Below, piece after piece: positions 1-9,484 of a stretch of 64,000 nucleotides of DNA (within the stretch, counting starts at the first letter, position 1; each line of letters starts with the position of its first letter). The notes below the pieces were generated by a model. That model had not been told where the DNA came from, ran no database searches, and saw nothing but the letters and a program-made list of their open reading frames with translations. A program made the translations under genes and the position numbers. Origin of the DNA: Pyronema omphalodes (taxonomy: Eukaryota > Ascomycota > Pezizomycetes > Pezizales > Pyronemataceae); the NCBI GenBank assembly GCA_024516155.1, contig JAJJXM010000021.1, positions 310,001 to 374,000 on the forward strand, given 5' to 3'.

Positions 1-1851
1 ACAAAGAGGGTTTAGATTCCGTTATCGCCCCAACCGTAAAGTCTATCAAACAAGCAATTTCAACATACGAATTACAGGGTGGTACAGCGAACATTTTTAT
101 AAACGATGACGGGTTACAGCTTCTGTCAGCGGAAGACCGACAGGCAAGGATTGACTTTTATGCGGATCATAATATCGGATGGGTCGCGAGACCGAAACAT
201 GGAGAAAATGGGTTCCTTCGACGTGGTAAATTCAAGAAGGTACGTGAAGTGAACCGACACGCGACGCGACGTTGGAACAAAGTTGGGGTATTGTCAGATA
301 TGTTTTCTTTTGTGTCGATCATGGTCGGTTGACTTGCCTATTGGCGAGAGGGACGGGAGCTGATCATCTGCAACGCCGATCACTGTCTTAGGCGTTTTAT
401 GATTACTGTGAGACGAGCTGAAGCTGACATGTCCCATCTGTAGGCCTCGAACATGAACTTTGCCCTGATGATTTCTTGTCGCGTTGAGGACAAGCTCGCG
501 GAAATAGAACGCGACGAAAATTGGACACAGGTAAAGGAAGCGGAAGCCTACGAGCGATGTCTGAAGGAAGTACTGGAAGCCGATGGAAGAGCATGGGCGG
601 ATGGTAACATCCGAGTGGGCGACTATATTCTCTTGAGTAATCTCTCCCCCTCCCTCCGCAATTTAACTTTCCGTATCCAAAACGACAAAAGGCTAATTGT
701 AATTCCAAGTTGACTCCGACACCCGTGTACCCGCGGATTGTCTACTGGATGCAACTTCGGAAATGGAACGGTCCCCCGAAGTCGGGATCATGCAGTTCTC
801 CTCGGGAGTTATGCAAGTTGTCAATCACTACTTCGAAAACGGAATTACTTTCTTTACAAATCTCATTTACACCGCTATTCGTTACACTGTCGCAAATGGT
901 GACGTCGCCCCATTTGTCGGTCACAACGCCATCCTACGATGGAGTGCAATCCAGCAGGTTTCGTACGAAGATGAGGATGGATACCAAAAATTCTGGTCAG
1001 AATCACATGTATCTGAGGATTTCGATATGTCCCTTCGTCTCCAATGCGATGGTTACACGATCCGTTTAGCGGCTTACACGGGAGACGGCTTCAAAGAAGG
1101 TGTCTCTTTGACCGTGTACGACGAACTTGCTCGCTGGGAGAAGTATGCGTACGGCTGTAACGAGCTTCTCTTCCATCCGATCCGGTTCTGGCCTATCCGC
1201 GGCCCATTCACCCCATTGTTCCGCAAGTTCTTGTTCTCCAACATCCGAATGACATCCAAGATCACGATTATCTCTTATATCGGGACTTACTACGCCATTG
1301 GTGCTGCCTGGATCATGACAACGGCTAACTACTTTGCTATTGGATGGTTCAATGGTTACCTGGATAAGTACTACATCGACTCCTGGAAGGTCTGGTTCTC
1401 TATCGTCATCGTCTTTAACTTGCTTGGTAACATAGCATTGGCAATTATGCGGTACCGCATTGGCGAGAACTCCTTCTTTGGAGCCTTGCTAGAGAACTTC
1501 AAATGGGTTCTCCTACTCGCCATCTTCTTAGGAGGTCTTTCACTACATGTCTCTCAGGCATTGCTTGCCCATATGTTTGAAATCGATATGACGTGGGGAG
1601 CAACAGCAAAGGAAGTTGAGTACTCGAACTTTTTCATTGAGGTTCCGAAGGTTCTCAAGAAGTTCAAGTTTTCATTTTTGTTTTCCAGCTTAGCAATTGC
1701 TGGGATGATTATTTTGGCTACCGCGGATTTTGTGCCAGAGACCTGGAGGATCAAGGATTTCGTTGCTATATTGCCCATGGCGACAGTAGCGGGATCTCAC
1801 ATGCTATTACCCATTGCTCTGAACCCAGCTTTGATGACGTTCCAGTGGTAG
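1..1851 (+). CDS. Family 2 glycosyltransferase, multi-pass membrane protein (3' part; 5' end outside window)
   Basis: Processive-type GT2 enzyme of the fungal group that includes ZtGT2, which is linked to hyphal surface growth; its exact product is not known to me. The model joins 3-239, 444-636 and 710-1851 (523 residues visible, open at the left edge). The first junction is phase 0, and the second splits an Ile codon (A|TT) to give the expected run LLIDSDTRVPADCLLDA. Visible catalytic features are an INDDG acidic motif near residue 33, a DSD (DxD, nucleotide-sugar and metal binding) near residue 145 and an ED pair in SEDFDMSLRLQ near residue 246. The usual QxxRW position reads DELARW. Four to five hydrophobic segments fill the C-terminal half, from about residue 330, including ITIISYIGTYYAIGAAWIM and VWFSIVIVFNLLGNIALAIM. 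This implies a plasma-membrane or Golgi enzyme. The N-terminus is missing, so start and full length cannot be given. Confidence 0.9.
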
Positions 1852-2230
1852 AATCTGTTGGCTTTTACTTTGCATATTATTTCGGCTCTCACAGGGGGCT
1901 CTTGCTACTTACAATCTTTGGATATCAGGATATTTACTAGCTTTCTTTGGCTTCATTTACATTACAGTATGGAACTATCGTGTATGAATTGCATATATCT
2001 TTTTCTTTGTACGGCTGGGGAATGTATTGCGTGGAAAAATACGGCGGGTTGTAATGGAATTTGGTTGCTAAATAAATGTGATAGGTAGAGTAAACTCATA
2101 GGTGGAGAAGAATGGGATTTGCTGGAGAAATAGGGATTGGAAATTATACATATGTACTTAGCACTTGGCACTTGAGACGCATAGTTAGCTAGCAGGGATG
2201 AATGGGAATTTGGAAATACTTACATACGAA

Positions 2231-2249
2231 GGGGGGGGGGGGGGGGGGG
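2231..2249. repeat. 19-base G homopolymer
   Basis: Uninterrupted G run in AT-rich non-coding DNA. Confidence 0.85.
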
Positions 2250-2394
2250 ATAACGAAGCGAAATACAAATACAAATATGCATACTTTTTGAACTTGAGAG
2301 AGACGAGATTACGGATGAACATAAACGGGCTTGGGCTGAGAGTGAATTAAATCCTGAAACTTCCTGCAATTTTGCTCGTATGATTTTCTTCGTG

Positions 2395-3660
2395 ACATAA
2401 AGTACGTACACCTGTACATAAAATCCTCGTGGTCATCATACGTCACTCGATATACGATGGAATTGAAATTTCTTCGGCTGTTCTAAAATCAATTCAAAGT
2501 GCAGAATTTAGAGCTGATTCGAAGGATATATTATGCTTCCTGAAATTAGCTGAAGTACCATAGTATCCTCATGAGTCCGGTGAGCTCTGTGAACCTTGTG
2601 AGTCCCGTCAGTTCTGGCGGTACTTGACCTCCTCACTTCTTCATCCACACGAACTCGCAATCCCCCACCCCCCCCACCCCCCCGGGAATTTCAAAATGCC
2701 GAACGTTTCGGAAATTTTAAAAATACTGAATCTTCATTAGTTAGTTATTAATCATCGTCAATCCGTAACGTGGGTCCCGAAAACTGTGAACCTGCAATCC
2801 TCAATCCTCAATCCTCCTTACTAATCTGCCGAACAAACAGGCCATATTCTGGTCAATGGCGGTATAGTTTCTACAAGCTCTTGCGGGTTTGAGAAGTAAA
2901 GACCGCTGCATTAAGTTTCTAGAAGCCGTTAGAAATATTGAGGTATCTCATTTTACTCATGAACGCAAAATTAAATATGTACGTATCTTTCCATGGGGAA
3001 AAACTGGAAAAATGCATTGCAAGGGGATTTGTAGACAGCCTGTAGAGAATGGAGTTGGTTATAGCAGCTATATGTATATTGTGGAATTATCCAGCGTCAC
3101 GGAGGCTTTCGGCCCCTACGACTGCTGTCATCCGTCAAGACTCAACAGATGCCGCAATCTTCGTGAATGAGTGTACGGCAGGCGAACGGGGGCTTGTGTA
3201 TGAAAAGTTCATATCACCTGGCTTGTTTCTGCGTTTTTCTATATGTATATTTTATAAAAAGGTTTGGCTGTATCCAGAAATAAAATTTATCTTAAAACCC
3301 CCTGAAAATTCGCTTGTTGTAACATAAAGTACATACACCAATAGAATAACTGCGATCATGTATTACCACTCGGGAGTCGGTTAAACAGTAAAATCCGAAT
3401 TTCTTGGCGCGGTCTAAAATTAATTGAAGCGTATATACATTGTATGCAAATGATACATCACATTTCGTGGATACTTTTGACGTGCCCTGTTAACGTCGTG
3501 AACTCCATGAGCTACATCCGCTCGGGGAATCCGGGAATCCTTGAACCACGGACTCTGTCTCAACCCCAAATCCTCTATTGTATGTTCTCTGCGAACTGCA
3601 TTTGCATTCCTCCCAAAACCCCCTTCACCCCCCAGTAAGTCTGCACCCCTCCTTCAAATG
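2395..3660. repeat. Diverged direct duplication, two arms about 0.92 kb apart
   Basis: The arm at about 2395-2720 and the arm at about 3318-3660 share ordered matching blocks: 'acataaagtacgtacacc' against 'acataaagtacatacacc', then 'gaatttcttggc'-like and 'ctaaaatcaattcaaag' / 'ctaaaattaattgaag' blocks. A 'gtgaactc'-rich stretch and a C-rich patch follow in both. Many differences are C/T or G/A. The arms are old and contain indels. No terminal repeats or coding content were recognised. Confidence 0.55.
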
Positions 3661-4689
3661 CCTTACTGTCAAACCCGCCAAATGATTTTCCTTCCAAACG
3701 TCTCAAAACGTAATGGGATAACAAAAATATCAACAATCTCGACAATAATTTAGTAGCACCATGTACAAAAGTGCCTATGACCCCTCTGAAGTTTCTATAA
3801 CCCACTACTACAGATTATATGAAGGAGAAACATTGGAAATATAGCAAATATAGGAAATATAGGAAATACAAGGTGATTATGGACGTGAATTATCACGAGA
3901 CTGGGCGGAGGATTTGGGAATTTGAAGCGGATTGTAGTGGAAAATATGAAATTTACTGGAATGGTAAATTAGTCTTGTACAGAGATTAATGGGATGCTCT
4001 AGATTTCCTTGGGGTTCGTCAGAGTTGTTGGAGTTTGTGGGTTGTTTATGACGCTTTACTCATCGGCGAGACATTATGCACAATATGGATAGCGATAAGT
4101 TCGGGAACTTTGTACAAATGAACAAGGTATATGTGAAACGGGAACGCGAGAGAAAGGTGGTTGAGGAGTGCATTCATTCATACCAATAGTAATCTAGCTC
4201 TACGCGTCTATAGAGGGAGATATACCCAATGTGGAAACCCCACCTCCACGGGCCAGTGACGTAAGCCTCAAGTGCGGCCAAGATACTGGAACTCTAGGCG
4301 ACTTTTGACAGTATAATATAGTCACTTTTCAGTGACATACCGGAAGGAAAGTATCGAGACGCTCAAACGTTTTAGTACTGTGCAGTTCACCCTCGGAATC
4401 GAATCGGTTAATAGGTTATGGTAGAGTTATAAATCATTCTGCAGTATTTAGCTACGGCTATTGCCTGTCAAAGCTTTGATCTGAAGATTAAAATGGAGCC
4501 TTGGAGATCATAATTTTAAAGCCAAAAAGTACTCTTCTATCATACCTCTTTGGCTTGCTGTGCCACTAGCGCAAATAAGAACGAATGATTTTCGTGTTTT
4601 ACTAATTAACATGCAATATACAGATACAATTATTGTACAAAAGATGTGTTTGCCAGAGTTCAACCAGTAATACGAAGAAATATAGCTAG

Positions 4690-5304
4690 CTAAACGGTCT
4701 TCCGGTTGTTGAGAAAGTCCCGAAGTTGTTTTTCAATTTTATTACGACCATACATTTTTGCTAATGATGGCGCTGTGTTTCCATCGTTATCCGTTTCATT
4801 GACCTCGATGTCGCACCGAGCTAGCAGCAGCTTGACAACACCTTCATGGCCATTCAGGCATGCCCATACCAACGCGGTCTTGCCAACGTTATCCTTTGAA
4901 TTAACCTCGAAATCGTCGCTAGCAAGTAATAGTTTCACAACCCCTTCGTAGCCATACCTGCAGGCCCACAAGAAAGCCGTCCTTCCGTCGGTATTCTTTG
5001 AATCAACCTCGATACTGGCTTGAGCAGGTAGCAGCTTTACAACACCTTCACGGTCATACTGGCATGCCCAAATAAATGCCGTCTTTCCATCGCTATCCTT
5101 TGCATTGACCTCGATTTCGCTCCGACCTCTTTTTGCAATCGTTACACAGCATTCCTCTATGATCTCTCTTGGATCTCGGCTTCTAATGGTACTGAACCCT
5201 GGCTTCGAATGTCCCTTGATAGATAAGTACTCCAGTACCGCGCATCGTCGCTTGAATATTTCCTGATAAATGGTCCATGTGTTACTTCGGATGAAATTAG
5301 TGAA
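4690..5304 (-). pseudogene. Ankyrin-repeat protein fragment (C-terminal ~204 codons)
   Basis: An open minus-strand frame runs from an upstream stop at 5305-5307 to a stop at 4690. Four consecutive ankyrin units are visible with the consensus DGKTAFIWACxxGxEGVVKLLLA: SDGKTAFIWACQYDREGVVKLL, TDGRTAFLWACRYGYEGVVKLL, NVGKTALVWACLNGHEGVVKLL and a final degenerate unit before FLNNRKTV. About 75 residues of non-ankyrin sequence precede them (TWTIYQEIFKRRCAVLEYL...). The frame has no suitable initiator Met. A plausible 3' splice site with a CTAAT branch lies near 5285-5300 on this strand, so this may be the last exon of a longer gene, but I could not find upstream exons. It may be a truncated relic. 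Ankyrin arrays mediate protein binding; no specific partner can be inferred. It resembles the decayed array at 36.4-37.0 kb. Confidence 0.65.
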
Positions 5305-6542
5305 TCAGTAATGATGTGACGCCTATATAAAATCTAGCGTGCTATGTATTTATTATCAGCAGCTGTGCCGGTTATCTAAGTTTCAAACCTCTAACTACAT
5401 ACAATTATTTGTTTTATTTCGCATTACAGGTTCGTTAGCAATTCAAACAGTACCTTCCAATACCAGCGTTTGATATTTCAACCGATTTTCTCATGATTCA
5501 AGAAGATTAACAAGGCTCTATGGGAAAAAAGAAGACAAAAGGGTATCTGACAAATTATCTGTCAGAAACTTTCTATTGAGGCCTCGCTGCAAGCTCCTCG
5601 ATTGGTTCGGTTTCCGGTAACACAGGATTGGCCATTGAAGTTTGATCGCATGCATCTGTAAAAACAGGAATTTAAGCTTTTCTGATAGGGCACGTGCAAC
5701 TAGACATGTATACCATTTGAGGCGTGCTTGCAATTTTGTGGGATATCTCTACCTGTATGCCCGTGGGCGGTTAGATGCGTTGTTATGGCGACGGTTTGTT
5801 GTAGTAGCGGTTGTTTTTTCGATAAAATCATTTCGTCTCCCAATATACAAAATTCGTTGCCGTAGATTTCACGTTAATGCAGGCCTGGTAGCAACAACGT
5901 AGTGAGAGATGTGTGGTCCTGCAACTGAATGACAGAATCCTCCAATAAATTCATGCTTGTAGAAAACGTTTTATTGGAATGCCCCAATGTAAAGAGAGAA
6001 AGGTTAGATCGAACCGTTAGTACGGGTATCTGTAGCTAGAAGAACGCGTGACGAACATATATGGTGGCGGAACACTGAAACCAAACCACTTCGGCAATGC
6101 TTTCAACGCAACCACAACCAAGAGAGGAAAAAATGCGCTCTCAAGTTCTGTAGATGACGAGGATTGCATTAAATGTACAGAGCGAAAATCATATAAGAAA
6201 AAGCCAACACTTGGGAGGAGAAGCGCGGATCGTTCACTTGAATATCAATGGGATAGGGTTTCTGTGGATTAAGGGGACCCCTACTATGTACATAGACTAC
6301 TTTCGGTACATACCGAGTGATGTTACATGTCTACTCAGCTACTTGAGTTATAATACGAGTGATACTTGGTGAAGCAAGACCCCGCACTTCCCCCTGGCTT
6401 ACCCGTCGCTCGCGGTCCCACTATGCATTACTCGGTCTGTCCAAAAACATGCTCGGTTAATCAGGGAAAGGAGATCAGCGTGGACTCTCAGTGTAGATTT
6501 CAGCGTTCCGCCATCATATATATTATATATATACTACACCCT
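5305..6542. other. Non-coding stretch, no recognised gene
   Basis: Nothing recognisable was found. The frames at 5642-5902 and 6048-6272 have no family resemblance. If the neighbouring ankyrin gene has upstream exons they would lie here, but none was identified. A TATA-like AT alternation occurs near 6516-6530. Confidence 0.5.
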
Positions 6543-6614
6543 GGATAACTTGGTGTAGTGGTTATTACACTTGTCTCACATACAAGAGGTCTCTAATTAT
6601 ATTCTGAAAATAGT
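6543..6614 (+). pseudogene. tRNA-Val(CAC)-like relic
   Basis: A tRNA-like 5' half is readable: a D-arm/A-box region ttggtgtagtggttat and an anticodon arm CTTGT-CTCACAT-ACAAG with anticodon CAC (Val). The T arm is degenerate, with no GGTTCGANTCC box B, and the acceptor stem does not pair well. Compared with a normal fungal tRNA-Val the changes look mostly like C-to-T and G-to-A. It could be a dead tRNA gene or the head of an old tRNA-derived SINE. Confidence 0.5.
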
Positions 6615-7151
6615 CATTGTCACTCGCTGAGGTTCATTTTCGTGGCTCCTTTGTCAATTTCCGTCGTCCTCTACGATAATCCGTTTCCTGGGTCGGGTAG
6701 ACTAATTTCCAGGGTCCAAGCCTAGAGTTGGAAGAATGACTTGCCGATATTGTATGAGAAGCGAGGACGTGATACTGTGATTTTGATTTTTTGATGGATG
6801 GATGATGAAGCTGAAGAGGCTTAAGAAGTTAGATTCATGAAGGATCACGTATGTACAACCATCATCATTGATTGCTAAAGCGGGCTATAGCGATCATATT
6901 AAATAAATCGCGATTCATAACCGTGCTATCATTCGAGTTTAGACAGATGATATGACTTGATATCCGAGGCACCTGTTGAATGGTTACAAAAGGCAAGGCA
7001 ACATGTACTCGTCCTCCTTTCTTGACGCTAAAACGATGACAAGAATCATAACGCTAAGCATCAGAATTGGTTATCAAGTCAAACAGAATCAACTCATCCA
7101 GACCAAAAAGGGCGGAGAAAAAAAAGATCCAGAATACAGAAATGGTAAAAG
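6615..7151. other. Non-coding stretch between tRNA relic and tRNA-Arg
   Basis: No coding or RNA signal was recognised. The short frame at 6976-7338 overlaps the tRNA gene on the other strand and is not protein-like. Confidence 0.5.
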
Positions 7152-7240
7152 CGATACCGGCAGGACTCGAACCTGCAGCCTTTGGCAATCATGCTCCTAT
7201 GGCACCGGAAGCCAACGCGCTACCATTGCGCCACGACACC
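7152..7240 (-). tRNA. tRNA-Arg(CCG) with a short intron
   Basis: The minus strand folds as a cloverleaf: acceptor GGTGTCG with CGGTATC, D stem GCGC/GCGC around AATGGTA, anticodon stem TTGGC/GCCAA, and T arm GCAGG-TTCGAGT-CCTGC with a canonical box B. The anticodon loop is 24 nt, which fits a 17 nt intron after position 37 and leaves a loop with anticodon CCG (Arg). Total length is 89 nt. The discriminator base is G. If the intron boundary were placed elsewhere the anticodon would change, so the isotype is slightly less certain than the gene itself. Confidence 0.85.
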
Positions 7241-8551
7241 AAGTTGCTGGGACTTTAACAATAACACATATGACCATTTTTTATGACGCAACAGCAATTA
7301 TCTATTGTCAAAACTTTCAGTTCATTACAACGGCGTAAACATAGATATGTGATGCATATGCATGATACCACTAAAGCATCATAAACTTGTAGAAACATTT
7401 ACTTATTGTCTTGCAGGTTTCAGTAAACATCATATCCCGGATCACTTCATGAGTTTTTGGTCGCTTTGGGCCGAAAGTCTTGCGTGTATCATGCACCACA
7501 CACTGATTTTTGTACGGGTTACAGTGTCCTACAGTTTTGGTGGGCCGTAATGATAACCCCAATGGACATCTTTGGTTTATCACATGTGATCGAGCAGAGG
7601 CACTAGCTATTTGTGATAGAAACATTATAAAGAAGGGATATTTAAACGTAAATACCTGGTAATCCACCAACAAACTTCAAGCTGGGTGGTGTTCAGTTGA
7701 ATGAGTTTTGAAGGTCTTGACTCCCTGTTTGTATAGGATGCTGGTTGGAAGATAGGTCCATTCGGCACTGGCACGACAAATTGAGGCCAGAATCCCAGGA
7801 GTGGCATGTTTACCATTTTTGAGAATCAACTCTGGCGGCATGAAGATTGGAGAGCGGGAGAAGTCTTGAAATTCCATTGATGGTTCGTAGTGAATGTGAT
7901 ATTGTAAGAGAGTGGTAAATATCGACGTTGATTGAAGCAGGTATTTATCAAGGCTGTGTATGTTTGTGTGGTGGTGATCGGGGTCAAGAACGACCTGGAT
8001 CTAGATACGCGTTACTCTTTTGTTACTTGTGCTGTAGGCTGGTGGGTGTGAGGGCTTATATCTACAGTCTACGTTGAATTACGGTACTGTGTATATACTG
8101 ATAGAGTCTATATTCCTCGAAGGGGAAAGAAGATACTCCAATAAGGAAGGGACGGGTGAATTATTAGGAACATTTGAGTCCTGCCACCATCGGCTAATTT
8201 AAGTACCCATGTACTTTTCAAAGGTACAATCACAGTTACTGTAAATGCACAATTTTTATATTGTAATCCACTTTATAATGTTTTTCCAGCAATCACTTAC
8301 GGTTCCAGAACTATATCTTATTCCTTCCGGTACGAAACACTCAGCTCACGCGTTTAGCTTGCTAATACGCTTCTGCCTAGCAAAACCTGTAGCACATTGC
8401 TTAATCCTGATTCCTACATGCACCTCCATCCATATCTGAACCCTCTCCGCATATGTTTGAGCTCCCAACGACTCTTCCATCATCCTTCTCACCCACCCCA
8501 CCTTTATTCCATCTTCTTCCATCTTCTATTTCACATCGGATCACAACAAAA
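7241..8551. other. Gene-free stretch with a dispersed-repeat copy
   Basis: No gene was recognised. About 7485-7560 matches a stretch near 26495-26575 (shared 'gtgtatcatgca' and 'cagtgtcctaca' blocks in the same order), indicating a dispersed repeat of unknown type. The last part, about 8440-8551, is pyrimidine-rich and probably the promoter and leader of the small gene that follows. Confidence 0.5.
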
Positions 8552-8924
8552 ATGTCAAATTGGCTAATCCACTGGCCATGGTTGGGTTTGGATCCTTGGG
8601 TCCGGTTGCCGGTAGGGATTCATTCTCTTGATCCCTGGATTTGTAAGTGTCTTCTTGCCTGAGTAAAAATACTGCTGTATAATTGTATATACAACAACAG
8701 GGTCGATTGCAGCCGCTTGACAGTCCTACATCGGTGGCTCTGTAGCAGCCGGTAGTGCGTTCGCGATACTTCAAAGCATGGGTATGCTAGGAGCCGTTTT
8801 AATTCCAGTTGCTGGTGCCGTAACTGCGGGAGCTGCAGCCGTTGCTGCGATTGCGGAGAACGAGGGAGTTAGAAACGCAATGGCTGGGTTGACTTCGCTG
8901 TTGACTTCGCTGTTGGCGAAGTAG
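8552..8924 (+). pseudogene. Small ISG12/IFI6-like hydrophobic protein gene, interrupted by in-frame TGA
   Basis: Exon 1 is 8552-8642, the intron 8643-8700 (GTAAGT...ACAG) and exon 2 8701-8924. The joined frame begins MSNWLIHWPWLGLDPW and reads through SIAAA, then TGA at 8718-8720, then QSYIGGSVAAGSAFAILQSMG and an Ala/Gly-rich hydrophobic stretch ending SLLAK. The Gly/Ala-rich segment resembles the Ifi-6-16 (ISG12) family of small membrane proteins, which also occurs in fungi; function there is poorly known. In relatives the codon is expected to be Trp (TGG), so one G-to-A change explains the stop. No other acceptor restores the frame: the next AG gives the wrong phase. It is either a recent pseudogene, a strain-specific null, a sequencing error or a readthrough codon. 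Without the stop the protein would be about 105 residues. Confidence 0.6.
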
Positions 8925-9484
8925 GACGTTGAGCGAGTGGTGAGTATAGACGGAACTCCCGTTGGAAACTGGTGGGGTATTCTTTGGAGTGATCATGGAA
9001 AGGGATTGTGAGTAATATGTGTGGGGAACAAAATATGTAGTTACCGTGCAAGTGGGAGGAGAGATATGTGATTTACCTCGCAAGGAGAAGTTGAAAGATG
9101 ATTTGTAGCTTGTCGCTGGAAATAAAACTGAAGTGCGCAGCACAGATCTCGGCTTAATGTCTAACACAAATTCGGATTTTCTGAATCCTAAATATAATTC
9201 ACTCGCAATCATCACCTATATCCATCACCAAAAAAAACACCCAATATTAAAAACTAAGAATATCTACACGTAAAACATCAAGTCCTTCACCGAATGGCAT
9301 CTCTATGAAAAGAATTGCTAAAACATCACTCAATTGCACCGCATAACATGCATGACTGTCAAAAAGCTGAACCACATTCAAAACATTCAAAAACGCAAAC
9401 CACATAACAATGCATAACCAGTATAGTCCAAACACAACCTCCTACAGCTTCGTGGTATAATTATATCGTGTCCTTCCTCGTCTC
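8925..9484. other. Intergenic, 3' of dapB
   Basis: AT-rich, with no recognised gene. The part next to 9485 is expected to hold the 3' UTR of the minus-strand dipeptidyl aminopeptidase gene. Confidence 0.5.

Larger units (their letters stand above)
1852..4689. other. Gene-free AT-rich stretch with a diverged internal duplication
   Basis: No convincing coding signal was seen over this 2.8 kb; the short open frames do not resemble known proteins and lack splice support. It contains a 19-base G run at 2231-2249, a C/A-rich patch near 2663-2685, and two related segments (about 2395-2720 and 3318-3660) described as a repeat. The first few hundred bases probably hold the 3' UTR of the glycosyltransferase gene. 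Confidence 0.6.
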
